A stretch of DNA of 64,000 nt. It comes from Pomphorhynchus laevis. Its lineage: Eukaryota > Acanthocephala > Palaeacanthocephala > Echinorhynchida > Pomphorhynchidae. The DNA lies in contig WNNJ02003366.1 in the NCBI GenBank assembly GCA_012934845.2, positions 1 through 64,000 on the forward strand, given 5' to 3'. Under the pieces are notes generated by a model, which had not been told where the DNA came from, searched no databases, and worked only from the letters and a program-made list of their open reading frames with translations. Shown in pieces: positions 25,141 through 37,448 of this stretch. Both the position numbers and the translations under genes were made by a program. The first letter of the stretch is position 1. Each line of letters starts with the position of its first letter.

Positions 25141-25380
25141 CTATACGTACAATCTCTTATGTGCATTCTTATTTTCTAAAAACTGTTATTTTTTACAATT
25201 TTGATTATTAAAGGTACGTTTCTTAAAATCAAAGGTAATTCTTAAAATCAAAGTTATTTTCTCAAAGGTACGTTTCTTAAAAAACTCAAAGGTACGTACA
25301 ATCTCTTATGTACATTCTTATTTTCTAAAAAATGGTATTTTTTACAATTTTGAAAGATACGTTTCTTAAAATCTCGTGCA
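25141..25380. repeat. Direct repeat of about 85 bp
   Basis: ACGTACAATCTCTTATGTGC ... ATTTTCTAAAAACTG ... TTTTTTACAATTTTGA at about 25144 recurs about 149 bp on at about 25293 with small changes. Short AAGGTACGTTTCTTAAAA units lie between. There is no coding signal. Confidence 0.8.
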
Positions 25381-25519
25381 AATATTTTACTAAAGATTAC
25401 TTTAGATCACATTTAAGTACATATGGAATTATTTAAAGTGCAATACCTTAGTATAGAGTATAACACTTTAGTATATTATTTAGTTATCCTTAGGCCTTTC
25501 CGTGCCCAGATACGTCGTC

Positions 25520-26450
25520 ACTAACGGCTATTAAGTATCTCAAGCAGATATTTTACAGCTTCGGTACACCCTCGTCCATACACTCTAACCGATGTTCTCT
25601 GCATTCTGTTCAAATGAGTACCAATTGTTTCTAAGTAGCAACAATATCACATCGAGTCATACAACTCCTTATAACACTAGCGGCAATGGGTAGTGCGAAC
25701 GGTATAATCACATTATATGGAAAACCGTAGAGTTGGTATTGAAAAAAATAATTTGCCAATAAACAAATGGCACGACGCTTTAGGACGATCCCTGAATTCA
25801 TTACGCTCATTACTTTGACAAACACCAATTCTACACCGCATGAACGTATGTTTCACCATGCACGACGATCATGTTTTGATGTCACAATGCCTGATTGGTT
25901 AACATCTTCATGACCTGTACTAGTCAAAAGGTTGGCTACCGGAAGTAAATACGAACCACCTGTGCAAGAAGTGTATCTTAGAGAGTCAAATCATAAATAT
26001 GCGATTGTGAGATTAAAAGACGGACGAATTACAGAAATATCAACAAAGCATTTAGCTCCAATACCGACAAATGATACTAGCTTATATAATGATGACCCCA
26101 TCGTAAGCAAGACTATTAAATCGGAATTCGATCAGCATTTACTTAAGGCTACTAATACTAGTACGACTCATACCCAAATTACAAATAACGAAACAAAATC
26201 TTGTGATGAGGTTGTTGAGATACCAGACGTAAAAGTAGATTGTTCTTCGCACTCCTATACAAACACTACTTTTGTACCCAGCTCTTCGAGTGTAAATAAT
26301 CAGAATACAACAAACTATGTGGATGCACATCAAACAAAAGAAATAGACGAAGCAAAGTGTTCAAAACAAGGTGCTGATAAATTACGAACCTCTGATAGAA
26401 GACGACAAGCTCCAGCGTATTTTGAAGATTATCTGAAGGAGGAAGATTGA
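25520..26450 (+). mobile_element. Ty3/gypsy-like LTR retrotransposon fossil: integrase C-terminal part
   Basis: A fossil of the 3' part of a Ty3/gypsy-like pol. The 172-codon frame at 25932-26450 carries the post-integrase motif KYEPPVQEVYLRESN, then YAIVRLKDGRITEISTKHL and AP, as in metazoan gypsy elements (small barrel-like domain after the integrase core). Upstream, weaker plus-strand sequence has the TPHERMF and MPDWL-type words that precede it. The tail is acidic and low-complexity. The element is broken. LTRs were not identified. Confidence 0.72.
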
Positions 26451-26559
26451 CATAAATGTTGTATGACTTATCATTATTTGACCTTTTTATAGATTGTTCA
26501 ATAAAGCCTCTATGGCGAATCTTAGTTTGTTTACTACAATTTACTAAACAATTGTATAC

Positions 26560-27390
26560 GAATGAAGAAGTTTCTCAAACCCGAAATGCTTACAATCGCG
26601 CATGACAATCAGAATGCTACCGTCGATTGGAGCAGAGAATATCTTCATTTTTATCAGTAATCCCGGACATCACTGACGCTCAGAAACTCCTTATCTTGGT
26701 CAATTCAATCAGTGGAACGTTATATGCTCCCGTCGACGAATGCAAAACGTTCGAAGAAGCTATCGACAAACTGGAAACATTATTTGTGAAACCGAAGAAC
26801 GTTATTTACAATTGACATCTTTTATCCTCAACAAAACAAACACTGGAACAAAGTATCGACCAGTTTTTTCAAACTCTCTTGCAAATCGGAAAAATTGCGA
26901 ATTTAAAGCCGTCTCCGAAGACGAGCATCATAACCAATATGTGCGCAATTTATTTATTCGTGGATTACGATCGCAGCAAATCAGACAGCGTCTTTTAGAA
27001 CGCACAGAATTGACTTTAAAAGAAACTTACGACGTCGTACGAAGTTTAGAACAAGCTGAAATAAATGCATAAAATTACGTAGACCGTAACATTCACGAAT
27101 CGTTTTTATCTGTGTCAAATTGCAATCAAGAAGAAGAGAGTCAACAAATTGATGTAGCCAGATCCATCGTCGTTAATAACCGAACAAAATGTTTCTTCTG
27201 CGGTAGAAATCGGCATCCACCATCTGATTGTCCAGCCAGATTGCTCAACTGTAATCATTGCGGGAAGCAAGGCAACTTTTCAAAAGTATGTCAGTCCCGT
27301 AAACAACCAAAACAGCTTAACGACCTTCAAATATCCGCCATATTTTGCAACACTAATAATAAGGATTTTCTTAAAAAGATAGTATAACAG
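26560..27390 (+). mobile_element. Ty3/gypsy-like LTR retrotransposon fossil: gag part
   Basis: A fossil gag region. The capsid-like segment includes LILVNSISGTLYAPVDECKT and FIRGLRSQQIRQRLLERTEL. It is followed by a double zinc-knuckle-like segment, CFFCGRNRHPPSDCPARLL, then CNHCGKQGNFSKVC. It is on the same strand as the integrase fossil just upstream, but gag follows pol here. That suggests the end of one copy next to the start of another. It is broken in several places. No LTR pair is seen. Confidence 0.75.
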
Positions 27391-27439
27391 TTAAATAGGC
27401 AGCTAAAAAAGAAACAGCAAAACACAAAACATGTCAGAA

Positions 27440-29110
27440 ATCTTCTATTATACAATCTGTTTGGTCTTCCATCCTTTACGGCCTCAGTTACAGTGGGATC
27501 TGAGCCCCACAGCCAATCCAACACGCCGCCATTCGACTGAACCACCCGGGGTATTTCACACCCCGAAGAGTTCAATCGAGGCGGCTTATGCTGGGTAAAC
27601 GATAGACGAAGAGCTTGAGAAAACTTAGCCTTTGCTCTGGGGGACGTCCCTTAGAAAAAAAGACTAATCCCGAGATAGCCCAAGTCCCCCCCCAAAGGCG
27701 CACCTGAGTTTTCCCTTTCAATGACAGATGCTGGGCCGTTTCAGGGCCAACCTAGCTCTCTTTAGGTACGTTTAAGTCTATCCAAGTCGGCTTTCACCGA
27801 CCAGTTCACCGTAACGGTGAACCCCAAGTATATTACTCGACTCGTAAAGACAGGGAGTGGTTGATTAATCAAAATGGAGGAGAGTGTAGAGAGTGCTAAT
27901 CTCTTAAGTTTTTTCTTTGTAGCGGGGGCGCCATGAAAGACAACCACCTGCGATTTCGCGGATTTTAAAATAAGATTAGATTTGGGTAACTGATCTTTTA
28001 ATCTCAAAAAGAAACGGCTGATGTCCGGGACTACGTCTTTGCACCTGCGTCCAGAGAACAGGGCTGTGGTATCATCAGCATATACCACTAGACGTTGTAC
28101 GCGTTTAAATATTTTAAAGAGTTCAATAGAGGCAGCAAGATATAAAATTGGAGAAAGAGGTGATCCTTGGGGCACACCTGTAATAGGGTAGAGCAAACGC
28201 GCATTAGGGTCGTCTTTATAATAGAATCGCTTGGTGTACAGCAGTATCTCCACCCTGTTAACAATTCTCGCAGGTAACCCTAGGGACCTGAGAGAAGAGA
28301 TAACAAAGGGAATGGAGATGCGGTCAAATGCAGCAGAAAAATCAAGGAAAACAGCCACAGCAAGTTGATGACTATTCTCCTGACAAAACTCATGCACTTC
28401 ACCTACAGCTGAATGGACCGAGCGACCTTTGACGAACCCATGGAAACAAGGTGGGAATAAATTTCGCCTACTCAGATGATCGCGGATTTTACGCGCAAGC
28501 GCTTTTTCGTAGATTGATACAAGGGAATTTTGAATCGATATGGGCCGTAGGTCTTTAGGACATGAGACCGGATTTTTCTTTGATAAAATATACGTCTACT
28601 AATGTTGATGCCGGCCCCATCAGATGGGGCAGCTAATAGCATTGTGACGGCTACTTCTCTTCTCTATTCGGCTGTCAAAAGATGAGACACAAGAATAGAG
28701 TGGAGCGACGGATTTGGAGGTGCCCGGAAGAGGCCCCCATGAGTTAAGGATATCTGTAAGAGATAGATCCCTACTCCTGAAGTCTCCCCAAGGCGGGATT
28801 GGCTGAGGTGATTGAGTGGCTCCATAATTATGTAGGGATAGTGACTCCTCCAAAACTTTGTCAAGACCTATATTACCAATCCAATCCAATGCCCTATCCC
28901 TCCAACAGACAAACTTTCCTTTTTGAATATCTTCCAGAAGAAAGACTGAGCAGGGCTAATGGAAGCAATGCTTGCCCTATCTTTACCCAGTTGGAATCTA
29001 TATTTAGTGATTTAATATTCTTTTGAGAGAGCTTGCCTGGCAGAAGCAGAGAGATTGGGAAGACGAAGCATATACGATAAGGTCTTCACATCATCCCTTC
29101 ATTTTTTCAC
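27440..29110 (-). pseudogene. Non-LTR retrotransposon (LINE) RT fragment
   Basis: Minus-strand RT. DLRPISIQNSLVSIYEKALA and FHGFVKGRSVHSAVGEVHEF lie in a broken lead-in (about 28570-28390). The open 28397-27762 frame has VFLDFSAAFDRISIPFVISS, GVPQGSPLSPILY and VYADDTTALFSG. The part upstream to about 29100 fits the pre-RT linker of such elements. The 3' part to about 27440 is GC-rich and non-coding. The clade (I/R1/Jockey-like) is not settled. Several stops and shifts are present. Confidence 0.8.
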
Positions 29111-31995
29111 GTTCATTAGTAGAATAGTTAGGAATGAACGTCCAATCATGAAACCATGTGGATAATTAACCAATATATGATTACAGTTCAGATGATCCCC
29201 GATTCTACTAACAATGAGTCTTTCCGAGAGTTTGCAGAATATTATAGTTAAACTGATTGACCCAAAGTCGCACAAAAGCTATAAGGATGCTTTTGGGAAT
29301 GGGTAATACAATTGCACATTTCCAAGTGTCAGGAATCCAAGATAAGTCCAAGCTATATCGGAAAAACAGTTAAACGATTACTCAGTACGTTCGCTGATCT
29401 TTACGAGGAAGGAGGCAATATTGCCTTATCCCGGAGATACAAACGAATCGAGCTTCATAACCTCGATCAACACCTCCAACACTGAGTGGACGAACACAAC
29501 ACCGATGTGCAATAGGAATATACTTATAACTAAAGTCACGGCTTGCATTGAGAAGCTGTCAGCTAAATGTTGGGCGATCAGAGACTGTTAGATAAAATTC
29601 TCAGCTAACGTTTGAATTGAGCTAATTGGTGTGACAAAAGTTTTTCTGTTTCTTACATATGAGCAAACCATCATAGAGTTCAAAGATGCATATCTAACGA
29701 TACCATCTTCGTACTAACAGTATTTCTGAAATTTTAGCTTATTTTATAAGTTCCGAGAGTAGATGTAGGCACGTTTTGAAGTAGGAGAACGTCTAAACTT
29801 GCGCCAAAATTTGTTAAGGGACTTGAGAGCATCAATATCTCTGTTGAACCAAGGAATATGGTCATGCTTGGACTTGCAAGCACGTAGCTGAACAAAGATT
29901 TCTGAAATACGCTTCAATTCCTCAAGAAGGAGATCAAAGGCTACTAAAATATTCTAACCGGAGTTAACATAAAGACTATTCTAGTTACCCTTTGGGAAGT
30001 TTGCAACTAGTTGACTAGCATCAACAACTATCCAACAACGTTTTTTAAATTGGAGCTTTGGAGGCCTTGTTGGATACCGACTGTGGCATAGAGTACACAG
30101 TGATCACTATTGCCGATTGGTGCGTCATAACGAACACCTGAGACGTCTCCCATACACTTAATAAAGACCAAATAGAGTATAAAAGGCGTCCCTGTCACAC
30201 AAGTAGGTTATTTAATATGTTGAACCAGTAGCATTTCGAGTAACAGAGAGTCACTTAATACTTCCCAATTTCGTGATGTGATGATAAGTTGAAGTCACCT
30301 AAAAGCAGAATCAGATCATACGAAGATAAACTCAGCAAATGTAGTTTAAGGGAGTCAAATCTTAATTCATAGGACGGAGAGCGAGAAAGGACACCGAATC
30401 GATATTGCTGACTATTTCCCAGTGTAAAAGCGAGTCCTTCAAATGACGATCCGATCTCGTCACGAAAAGCAGAAATGTTCAATACCAGGTGATTATTTTG
30501 CACATATGCGGCTACCCCAACTCTACGTTTATCACGCGAGCGATCCAATCGTATAAGAAACTAGTTAGGAATGACAACACAATTATCCGAAATGTTGGCA
30601 TGTAGCTATGTTTCGGTCATACAAAATACATCAAAACGTTTCGATGCTACTAGGAATTAAATTTCAGAGGACTGAGCCAAAAGACTGCGAACATTTGAAT
30701 ATCCGAATAAAATGTTCGTATAATGACAAACTGTGACACACTCGGTAAAGCTTACGAAGTCAACTAGTTCACCTGCACACCAATCAACACTACTATAGAA
30801 ATCTGACTCTACAGAAGTAACGGTTTCCACCGGACAGCTGGACGCCACACGAACACTCGAAAATTCCGAACACATAGCTTGCTTTCGCCACTTTCCACCC
30901 GTCGGTGCAGCTCAGCGAAAGCCTCGTGTCTTCTCAAACGGTCTATGGGAGATAAATCACGGAGTATATGTAAGTCAGAACATGATAGTCTAAATCAGTG
31001 TTTCTCAAAGTGGTCCGTAGCGCCCCCTTTGGGCCTGTTTGACGATTCAGGGGGCGGTAGAGAATTTTTGATTAAAAGGGGGTCCATGAAAGAGAGGTGG
31101 GGGTCGATGAAAAAATGTAAATTTCATCTTCATTACAAATAAACAACACATATTTAAGATTATAAGTAAGCACGAAATAGCCAATTACAATTTATCCTTT
31201 TAGTTTTCATTTTAAAATACCCTTTTAAAACATAACACAAATCGCTATAATATTACTGAAATCACAATACGTGTATAAATTTATTGTGGCGCGCCAGGGG
31301 CGACCCCATGCCACAGGCGACCCCCATGCTATTTTTGAAGGGAAATTGGGGTTGTTTTTGAGAAATATTAAAAATAGCCCCCATCAAGACTCGAACCAGA
31401 ACAGTCAATTGAAATTCAAATTCAAAAGCGGCTATCAACAATTTTGGTTGCAAAATAAAATTCAACAAAGTTATCCTGAAACATGGGCAATCGTTCAGAA
31501 GTTTTTGATTGCCTTCCCAACGTCATATCTGGTCGAAAGAGGATTTAGCGCAGTTACAAATCTTTTGTCAAAGAAAAGAAATCGTCTTCAAATAGTTCAG
31601 AGAGGCAATCTAAGACTTCTATTAACTAATATAGAACCGAAAATCAAAACCCTGGTAGACTCGCACCAGATACATCCGTCTCATTAAACACTTAACGCAA
31701 ACTATTATTTAAATATATGGAGATCGTGCTTAAAATAAACTATAAGTAAATCAGAATTTTTATTAATATATTTTTTTATATCAGGGGGTCCATAATAAAT
31801 ATTGTTTTTTTTCAAAGGGGGCGGCTGACAAAAAAGGTTTGAGGAACACTGGTCTAAATACATGCTTGAGTAGAAAGTTGGCATGATCTTTTGAGACTAA
31901 AACAACTTTTAAAAGCCTTGGTTTGACTGACAGTTTCTTGCCTAGTCGATAAACTCTATGAACCTTTAAAAGCTTTGCAACATCCACATCGCTCT
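29111..31995 (-). pseudogene. CR1-like LINE fragment (ORF1 end, endonuclease, RT start), split by a hAT insertion
   Basis: Minus strand. The ORF1 end at 31987-31852 has DVAKLLKVHRVYRLGKKLS and RLLKVVLVSKDHANFLLKH. It resumes beyond the hAT at 30987 with LHILRDLSPIDRLRRHEAF and ESGESKLCVRNFRVF. The AP endonuclease follows: FGYSNVRSLLAQSSEI at about 30700, DKRRVGVAAYVQNN, then LILLLGDFNLSS at about 30280. A linker (HDHIPWFNRDIDALKSLNKF) lies near 29850, and an RT start (WIPDTWKCAIVLPIPKS) near 29300. The order matches the intact CR1-like LINE at 33.4-37.5 kb (GESNLCVQNFQVV, GDLNMP). It is decayed by many stops and shifts. Confidence 0.8.
30996..31851 (+). mobile_element. Non-autonomous hAT transposon, 856 bp, with perfect 8-bp target duplication
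   Basis: The ends are CAGTGTTTCTCAAAGTGG and TTTGAGGAACACTG, imperfect terminal inverted repeats of hAT type. Both sides are flanked by GTCTAAAT (30988-30995 and 31852-31859). Inside, the frame 31271-31687 ends with a hAT dimerisation domain: FLIAFPTSYLVERGFSAVT, then LLSKKRNRLQIVQRGNLRLL and HQIHPSH, as in ZBED5/SCAND3-type transposases. The BED finger and catalytic core are missing, so it must be mobilised in trans. It sits inside the ORF1 end of a minus-strand LINE. Confidence 0.93.
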
Positions 31996-32182
31996 GAAGA
32001 AATTGTTTTTAAAACACCTCGCGAAGTTGCTTAATACCTTCAACAATCTACATTGAGCATTGCTGATGAGTGATTTTTAATACCGCTCCCGATAATGTTT
32101 AACTCTCTTCGAGAGTTAAATAGTCTAAAGCTAGCAGTCGGTACTAATGAAGATTTAGCTTTAAGGTAATTGATGGCCGTCT

Positions 32183-32740
32183 ATAATTTTCTCGCATTCG
32201 TTATGATTACGGCTTTTCTTCCTACTCTATAGCATGATTTTCATCATATCTATCCGACCGTTCCATTCGCGTCTGTTCTAATTCATCCTCTTCCAATTTT
32301 ATCCCTATTTTCTGCGGGATCCCACAAGGTTCAGTCCTAGGGCCCCTGCTTTTCTCTATTTTCTGCTTGACGATCTCTTTCCGTTCACCAAACCTTACTC
32401 CATAAACGTCATGCAATACGCCGATTACATCATCATCTATGCTCATGCACCCGCCCATCGCATACACGATATCGTCATTTCTGCCTCTAACTGTATTTCT
32501 TCTATCTACAAATGTCTATCTCGTCTTCAATTCATTCTAAACTCAGACAATTTCAAAATAATGTGGATTCTCCCCCGTTAACCTAACATATATCCTCCCC
32601 TGCTTTTTTGCCTCATCAATAATTCCCATAGTTTATAATATCACTTTATTAGGCTTCCATTTCAATGATCACATTTTACTTAAACCCTATGTTTGCGGCA
32701 AGGTTCGCTCGTCTAATTTAATTCGGCAACATTTCCGAAA
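32183..32740 (+). pseudogene. L2-like LINE fragment (RT core)
   Basis: About 550 bp matching 41975-42515 of the L2-like LINE. It has CGTTATGATTACGGCTTTTC, then ATCCCACAAGGTTCAGTCCT (the PQGSVLGP region), ATGCAATACGCCGATTACAT (the MQYADD region), and ATAATGTGGATTCTCCCCC. Many indels break the frame. At the first motif this copy keeps a TAC codon where the longer copy at 41995 has TAA. Confidence 0.85.
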
Positions 32741-33417
32741 GGCGGACACAAATAGGCGAAAAAAAACGAAAGACCTTTATTAGACATTTAAAAAACATCT
32801 TTCATTTTTTTTGCAGCATAGTGTAGGTAAAGTTTGAAATTAAAATTAAATTTTTTTCAAAAAAATTAAAATTTGAATATTTTTCAAGTAAGTGTTCGGA
32901 TTAGTTAAAAATTATCACACAATGATAGCACATTATGTATTTAGCTCGATACGACGTATATAACGCTTCAGAGAAAATGTTCAATTTTTTAAACTTAAAA
33001 ATAATGTTTCCTAAAAAAATCGATATGATAACCCACACTTTTTTCATCTCACAACATCGACCATCTATCACTTAACATTTACACAAAAACTTTTGAATTG
33101 ATTTATTCAGAATGTTGCAAAAATTTAAATTTAAATTTTTTAAATTAAAACAAAAATAATTAAAATTTTACCATTGCCCTTGTTAGTAGTTTGTTTACTG
33201 CAATATTATTATAATACGATTACAAATCATATATCTACATTATTTTCAAGTTTGAGATTGATTTAACATGTATTACGTTGTAAAACAAAATTTAATTTTT
33301 TGAACTTCAAAATACTTTTTAAGCACTTTGGTATTATTATTAATGTTTCAACAGCACATAAAAGCATGGCTTAATTGGCTGGTTCACTGCAGAAAAAAAG
33401 AAAATATAATAAAAGTA
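32741..33417. other. AT-rich DNA, probably 3' UTR and flank of the CR1-like LINE
   Basis: Non-coding AT-rich sequence after the ORF2 end of the minus-strand LINE. I could not place the 3' terminus or a target duplication. Confidence 0.5.
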
Positions 33418-36408
33418 TCACAAATACGGAAAAGCAGCTTTCCCCATGGCATTCTCCATCCGTAATTTCTTTTTGAATTCGTTGATATTGCTACTGCACA
33501 CTGTTGACTCTCCAAGCCTATTCCACAGAGATACAACTCGCCGATCAAATTGAACAGCTCATGATTTTCTTATCCTTTCACGTCGCAGGGTTAAACCATG
33601 GCCTCGGAGGATATTGGATGAGCGCAAATGAAGACAATCTCGAAGTGGATGATCCAAATCATTAAGAATTTGCCATACCATACTCATATCGATGTACCGG
33701 CGGGTCCACGTAACAGTCTCAAGTCTAAGTGCTTTTAATCGATCAGGGTACGACAAAAATTTCAGTTGCGGTGCTAGCTTGGTAGCTCTATGAAGTACCC
33801 TCTCTGAACTAATATGTTCTTTTGAATTTTGGGGATACACACACGGCGCAGCATATAGAAGACGGCTCAACACATGAGCAAAGATTAGCGGACGTAGGGC
33901 AAATTGATTGAGTGCAATGAAAGTGCGTCTAAGTTGACCGATTATCCCCAACGCATTTGAACAAGCATGTTCAGTATGTGTGACGGTACTCAAATCACTG
34001 TTTATCCACACTCCCAAGTCCTTATATTTGTTCACTCGTTCTATATCACTGCTTTGAAAGCTATAATTAACTAAAGATTGAGCATTTCCGCCACGAACAC
34101 GTAAATGTTTGCATTTTGATATATTTACAATCAACCTATTGAGCAGAGCCCAATTTTCGACTTCATCGATATCCCGTTGCAGTTTAAGTATATCATTGGG
34201 TGAACGAATTGTCCGCCAGATTTTCAAATCGTCTGCATATAAAAGCATCCGAGAATCAATAAATTCCGGGATATCGTTGATGTAGACACTAAATAACAAT
34301 GGACCCAATACTGAACCTTGAGGCACCCCTATATTACATGGCCGCGAAGAAGAGTAAAAATTATCTACATGCACACAATAACTACGATTGCTTAAAAACG
34401 ATTCAATCCATCTAACAAGCAAAAATGGAATGCCACTTTTCTCTAGTTTATTTAGGAGGAGTCTATGGTCTACTCTGTCAAATGCCTTAGAGAAATCGAA
34501 GAATATGATGTCAGTAGCAATTGATACGGCTTTATTAGCTGACCAATCAAGATGGGCAGCGAGTAGATTAGTAACTGTCGAATAACCCTTACGGAAACCA
34601 TGTTGCTGAGAAGCTATTACATTATTCTCACTATAAAACTTGACCATATAACCATGTATAATTCGCTCTAACATTCTACAACATAAGCAAGTAATACTTA
34701 CTGGTCTATAATTGTCTACTGAAGATCTATCACCCTTTTTGAAGATGGGGTGAATGATCGATTGTTTCCACTCTTTTGGCAGATTCGTATCAATAATAGA
34801 TTGTCGAAATATGTTACAAAGTGGTGTATATATTGAGTCTGCTATTCGACGAAGATATATCGAAGGTAACAAATCAGCACCTTTGGAGTTTGTCTCTTTA
34901 AGACGATGCAGTTCAGCTAAAACTTTCTCAGGAGTTATCAAATTAGCTATGTCTAAACTAGGATATGAAACACTAGCACCTCTTATCGTCTCACTGTTCT
35001 GGATAGGTTCAGAATACTCGTTTGTAGTCTCTTTGTACAAGTAAAAATGCCTTGAGAACATCTCAGCAAGGTCGTCTTCAATAACGCTATTAAAATATTG
35101 GCCAATTGTTTTATTAGCGTTCCTACTACTATTCACATATAGAAAGAGAGCTTTGGGATCATGTCTACAACTATGAGCTAGACCATTTTCAAATAAATAG
35201 CGCTTATGTCGCTTTAAAGAATTGAAGAAATTTCTCGCCTGCTTATAAACACCATATTCACAAAACCCACCCTTAAAGCATTTGAAACTGAAGTCACGAG
35301 CCTTCATCGCAGTAGCCAGCTCAGTATCAAACCAACGAGCGCTTTTCCGACTAGTCTTAGACTTCAAAGGTGAGAATTTTACCATTAGAGAATAAAGCGT
35401 CACGCGAAAATGATCCCAGGCCTCGTCAACTCCGACAACAGCCGGATCAGGCCAACTTACTCTATGCAGCTTTGATGTAATAACATCATAGTTCGCCCGA
35501 AAAACATTAATCTGACGTTTGTACCGAGTATGATGAAACACCCTCATTTGTATATTTAGCAAAACTTTAACTACACAGTGATCAGACAAACCAACAGAAG
35601 AATCATATTGGATACTACTGATTAATTGACTGTTTGTCGATAGGCAAAGATCAAGAAGGGAAGAACTACAACTTGAAAAGCGAGTATGTACATCAACAAA
35701 TTGAGCAAGGCCACAATAAGCAAAACACTCCATAAGGTCACAAGATTCACTATCACAAGTAGGAAGAACCGTATTCGAAGTCCATTCAACATCTGGCATA
35801 TTCAGATCCCCAATTATCACAGTATCACAATCTCCTCGCGTATACAACTCTATCTCTTCAATGAGTTTCTTAGATATTGCCTTAGGAGCACGATACACAA
35901 GACCCAGTATGATGGGTGAGCTGTTATCAAACTTCACCTGACACCACAAACTCTCAACTCTATCAATAGACGACTTACTCAAAACGCGCACCTTAACTTC
36001 GTCTCTCATAAAGAGAGCTACGCCACCACCCCTACCCCCTATCCGATCACTACGGAACAAAGAATAGCCTGGGATGGATACCTCAGCATCGGATACATCA
36101 CAATTAAGCCAAGATTCTGTAATACCAACTATAATTGGATTAACAGACTTGATCCTAAACTTTAGCTCATCGACTTTCTGTAACAAGCTCCGAACATTAC
36201 AATAAAATATACTATGACTTTTATTCACACCAGTGCGAGTAATAATATCATCTCTAGCAATCTGACACACTTCAGATCCCAAATCAGCTAGGCACTTATA
36301 TGCTGTAAGACCTTGCCAAAACCCTCCACATTCATGAGAGGTGATACATCTAATGGGGACCAACTGATTCGAATGCGTCGCCTCACTACTTGAAAATTTT
36401 GCACACAT
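33418..36408 (-). CDS. CR1-like LINE ORF2: endonuclease plus reverse transcriptase
   Basis: An open frame of 949 codons (36408-33559). Endonuclease motifs: FYCNVRSLLQKVDEL (about residue 68), GITESW (95-100), GGRGGGVALF (124-133), IIGDLNMP (about 200) and SDHCVV. RT motifs: NYRPVSITC (about 566), FDFSKAFDRVDHRLL (about 640), GVPQGSVLGPLLF (about 693) and LLYADDLKIW (about 722). The frame stops at TGA (33559), but the same frame continues 48 codons with AVQFDRRVVSLWNRLGESTV, the usual CR1 C-terminal motif, to a TGA at 33418-33420. One nonsense change is therefore the only obvious lesion. ORF2 opens inside the end of ORF1 (121-nt overlap, different frame). It encodes target-primed reverse transcription of its own RNA. 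Confidence 0.92.
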
Positions 36409-37448
36409 AGATTGCTCTCACCAAGTGCAACACGAGATGCAAGTTCTTTCTTAGCTTGAGACAATTTCTCCCTTTGAAGAGCGTCAAGATCTTTAAAGAG
36501 ACTAACGTGGGATCCTTTTAAACGATATGAATTCCGAAGAATTAACTCAGCATGTGACTGCTCTCTAAATACGGCCTTGAGTAAACGCGGCCTATTACTA
36601 AGTGTATCACGCTTACCCAGTCGAAATAATGCAACGAGTTTAACACGTTTGACAATATCCACATTGCAAGAACCAAGTACCTGCGTCAATATAAATCTCA
36701 CACTCTGGACGTCCTCGTTAAGACGTACTTGTGCGTTCTCAAATAAAGATTCTCTTACATTGGCCAGAATAACAGATCTACATCGATCAGCGGTGTGTTT
36801 CCTATTATTACCAATTTGCAATTCGAGACTGTCACGTGACACTGCGGATAGTGTATGTTGACTTATCGTTGACGCTTGTTCCTTCTTTTTGACAGTCCCA
36901 TTATCAGACATATGACCATGATTCAAAACCTGACAATATGTATTTTCATCATTAGTAACATCAGGTAAATGCACTGGAACATCCATGGCTACAGTCTCAC
37001 CCTCTACAGTTAAATCTATATTCATTGGATTATTTGCAAGACTAGAGGAGGGATATATAAAGTTAAGACTTGAGGAGGGATATATAGAGTTAGAATAGCT
37101 TCCATCACTATGACTGGAATTTTCAACATTCTTAGTAGATTTGGAAATAAGAACTTCCTTACTTTGACCGGCACTTATGCTTTTTGGAATTGGTGGAGCT
37201 GATATGGGTCCAAGAGAATTACAACTCGACTGACCGACAACCAAGGGGGTAGATTCCGTCTTCAAATCATTTATCAAAGATGCGCAGCAGTACCCGCAGT
37301 AGAAAGATGCATTAGACAGAGCTATTTTCTTTTCCCCGGGAACTGAAACACTTGTCCACACATGACAATCTTCACTTGAACACCTAACCTGATAATCCAC
37401 GAACTTGGCAGCATCACCTCGCTTTGTAGTCTTCCTCTGTTTGAGCAT
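36288..37448 (-). CDS. CR1-like LINE ORF1 (386 aa, N-terminal CxnC...CxxC finger)
   Basis: Upstream ORF of the same element. The N-terminus is basic. It is followed by a cysteine motif: VRCSSEDCHVWTSVSV (C23, C28), then SFYCGYCCASLI (C51, C54). The same finger, QV(x)CS..(D/G)C.(I/V)WT ... F(Y/V)CGFCA, starts the ORF1 of the L2-like elements at 38358 and 39155. The C-terminal part (LVALFRLGKRDTLSNRPRLL, AVFREQSHAELILRNSYRL, GESNLCVQNFQVVRR) matches the ORF1 remnant at 30.9-32.0 kb. It is presumably an RNA-binding/chaperone protein of the RNP, by analogy with other LINE ORF1 products. No break is seen. Confidence 0.85.
   Translation of the reverse strand: MLKQRKTTKRGDAAKFVDYQVRCSSEDCHVWTSVSVPGEKKIALSNASFYCGYCCASLINDLKTESTPLVVGQSSCNSLGPISAPPIPKSISAGQSKEVLISKSTKNVENSSHSDGSYSNSIYPSSSLNFIYPSSSLANNPMNIDLTVEGETVAMDVPVHLPDVTNDENTYCQVLNHGHMSDNGTVKKKEQASTISQHTLSAVSRDSLELQIGNNRKHTADRCRSVILANVRESLFENAQVRLNEDVQSVRFILTQVLGSCNVDIVKRVKLVALFRLGKRDTLSNRPRLLKAVFREQSHAELILRNSYRLKGSHVSLFKDLDALQREKLSQAKKELASRVALGESNLCVQNFQVVRRRIRISWSPLDVSPLMNVEGFGKVLQHISA

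Noticed and set aside
31781-31987. Small stand-alone minus-strand gene
   Set aside because: It is the ORF1 end of a CR1-like LINE interrupted by the hAT element; the first part of the frame lies inside the hAT.
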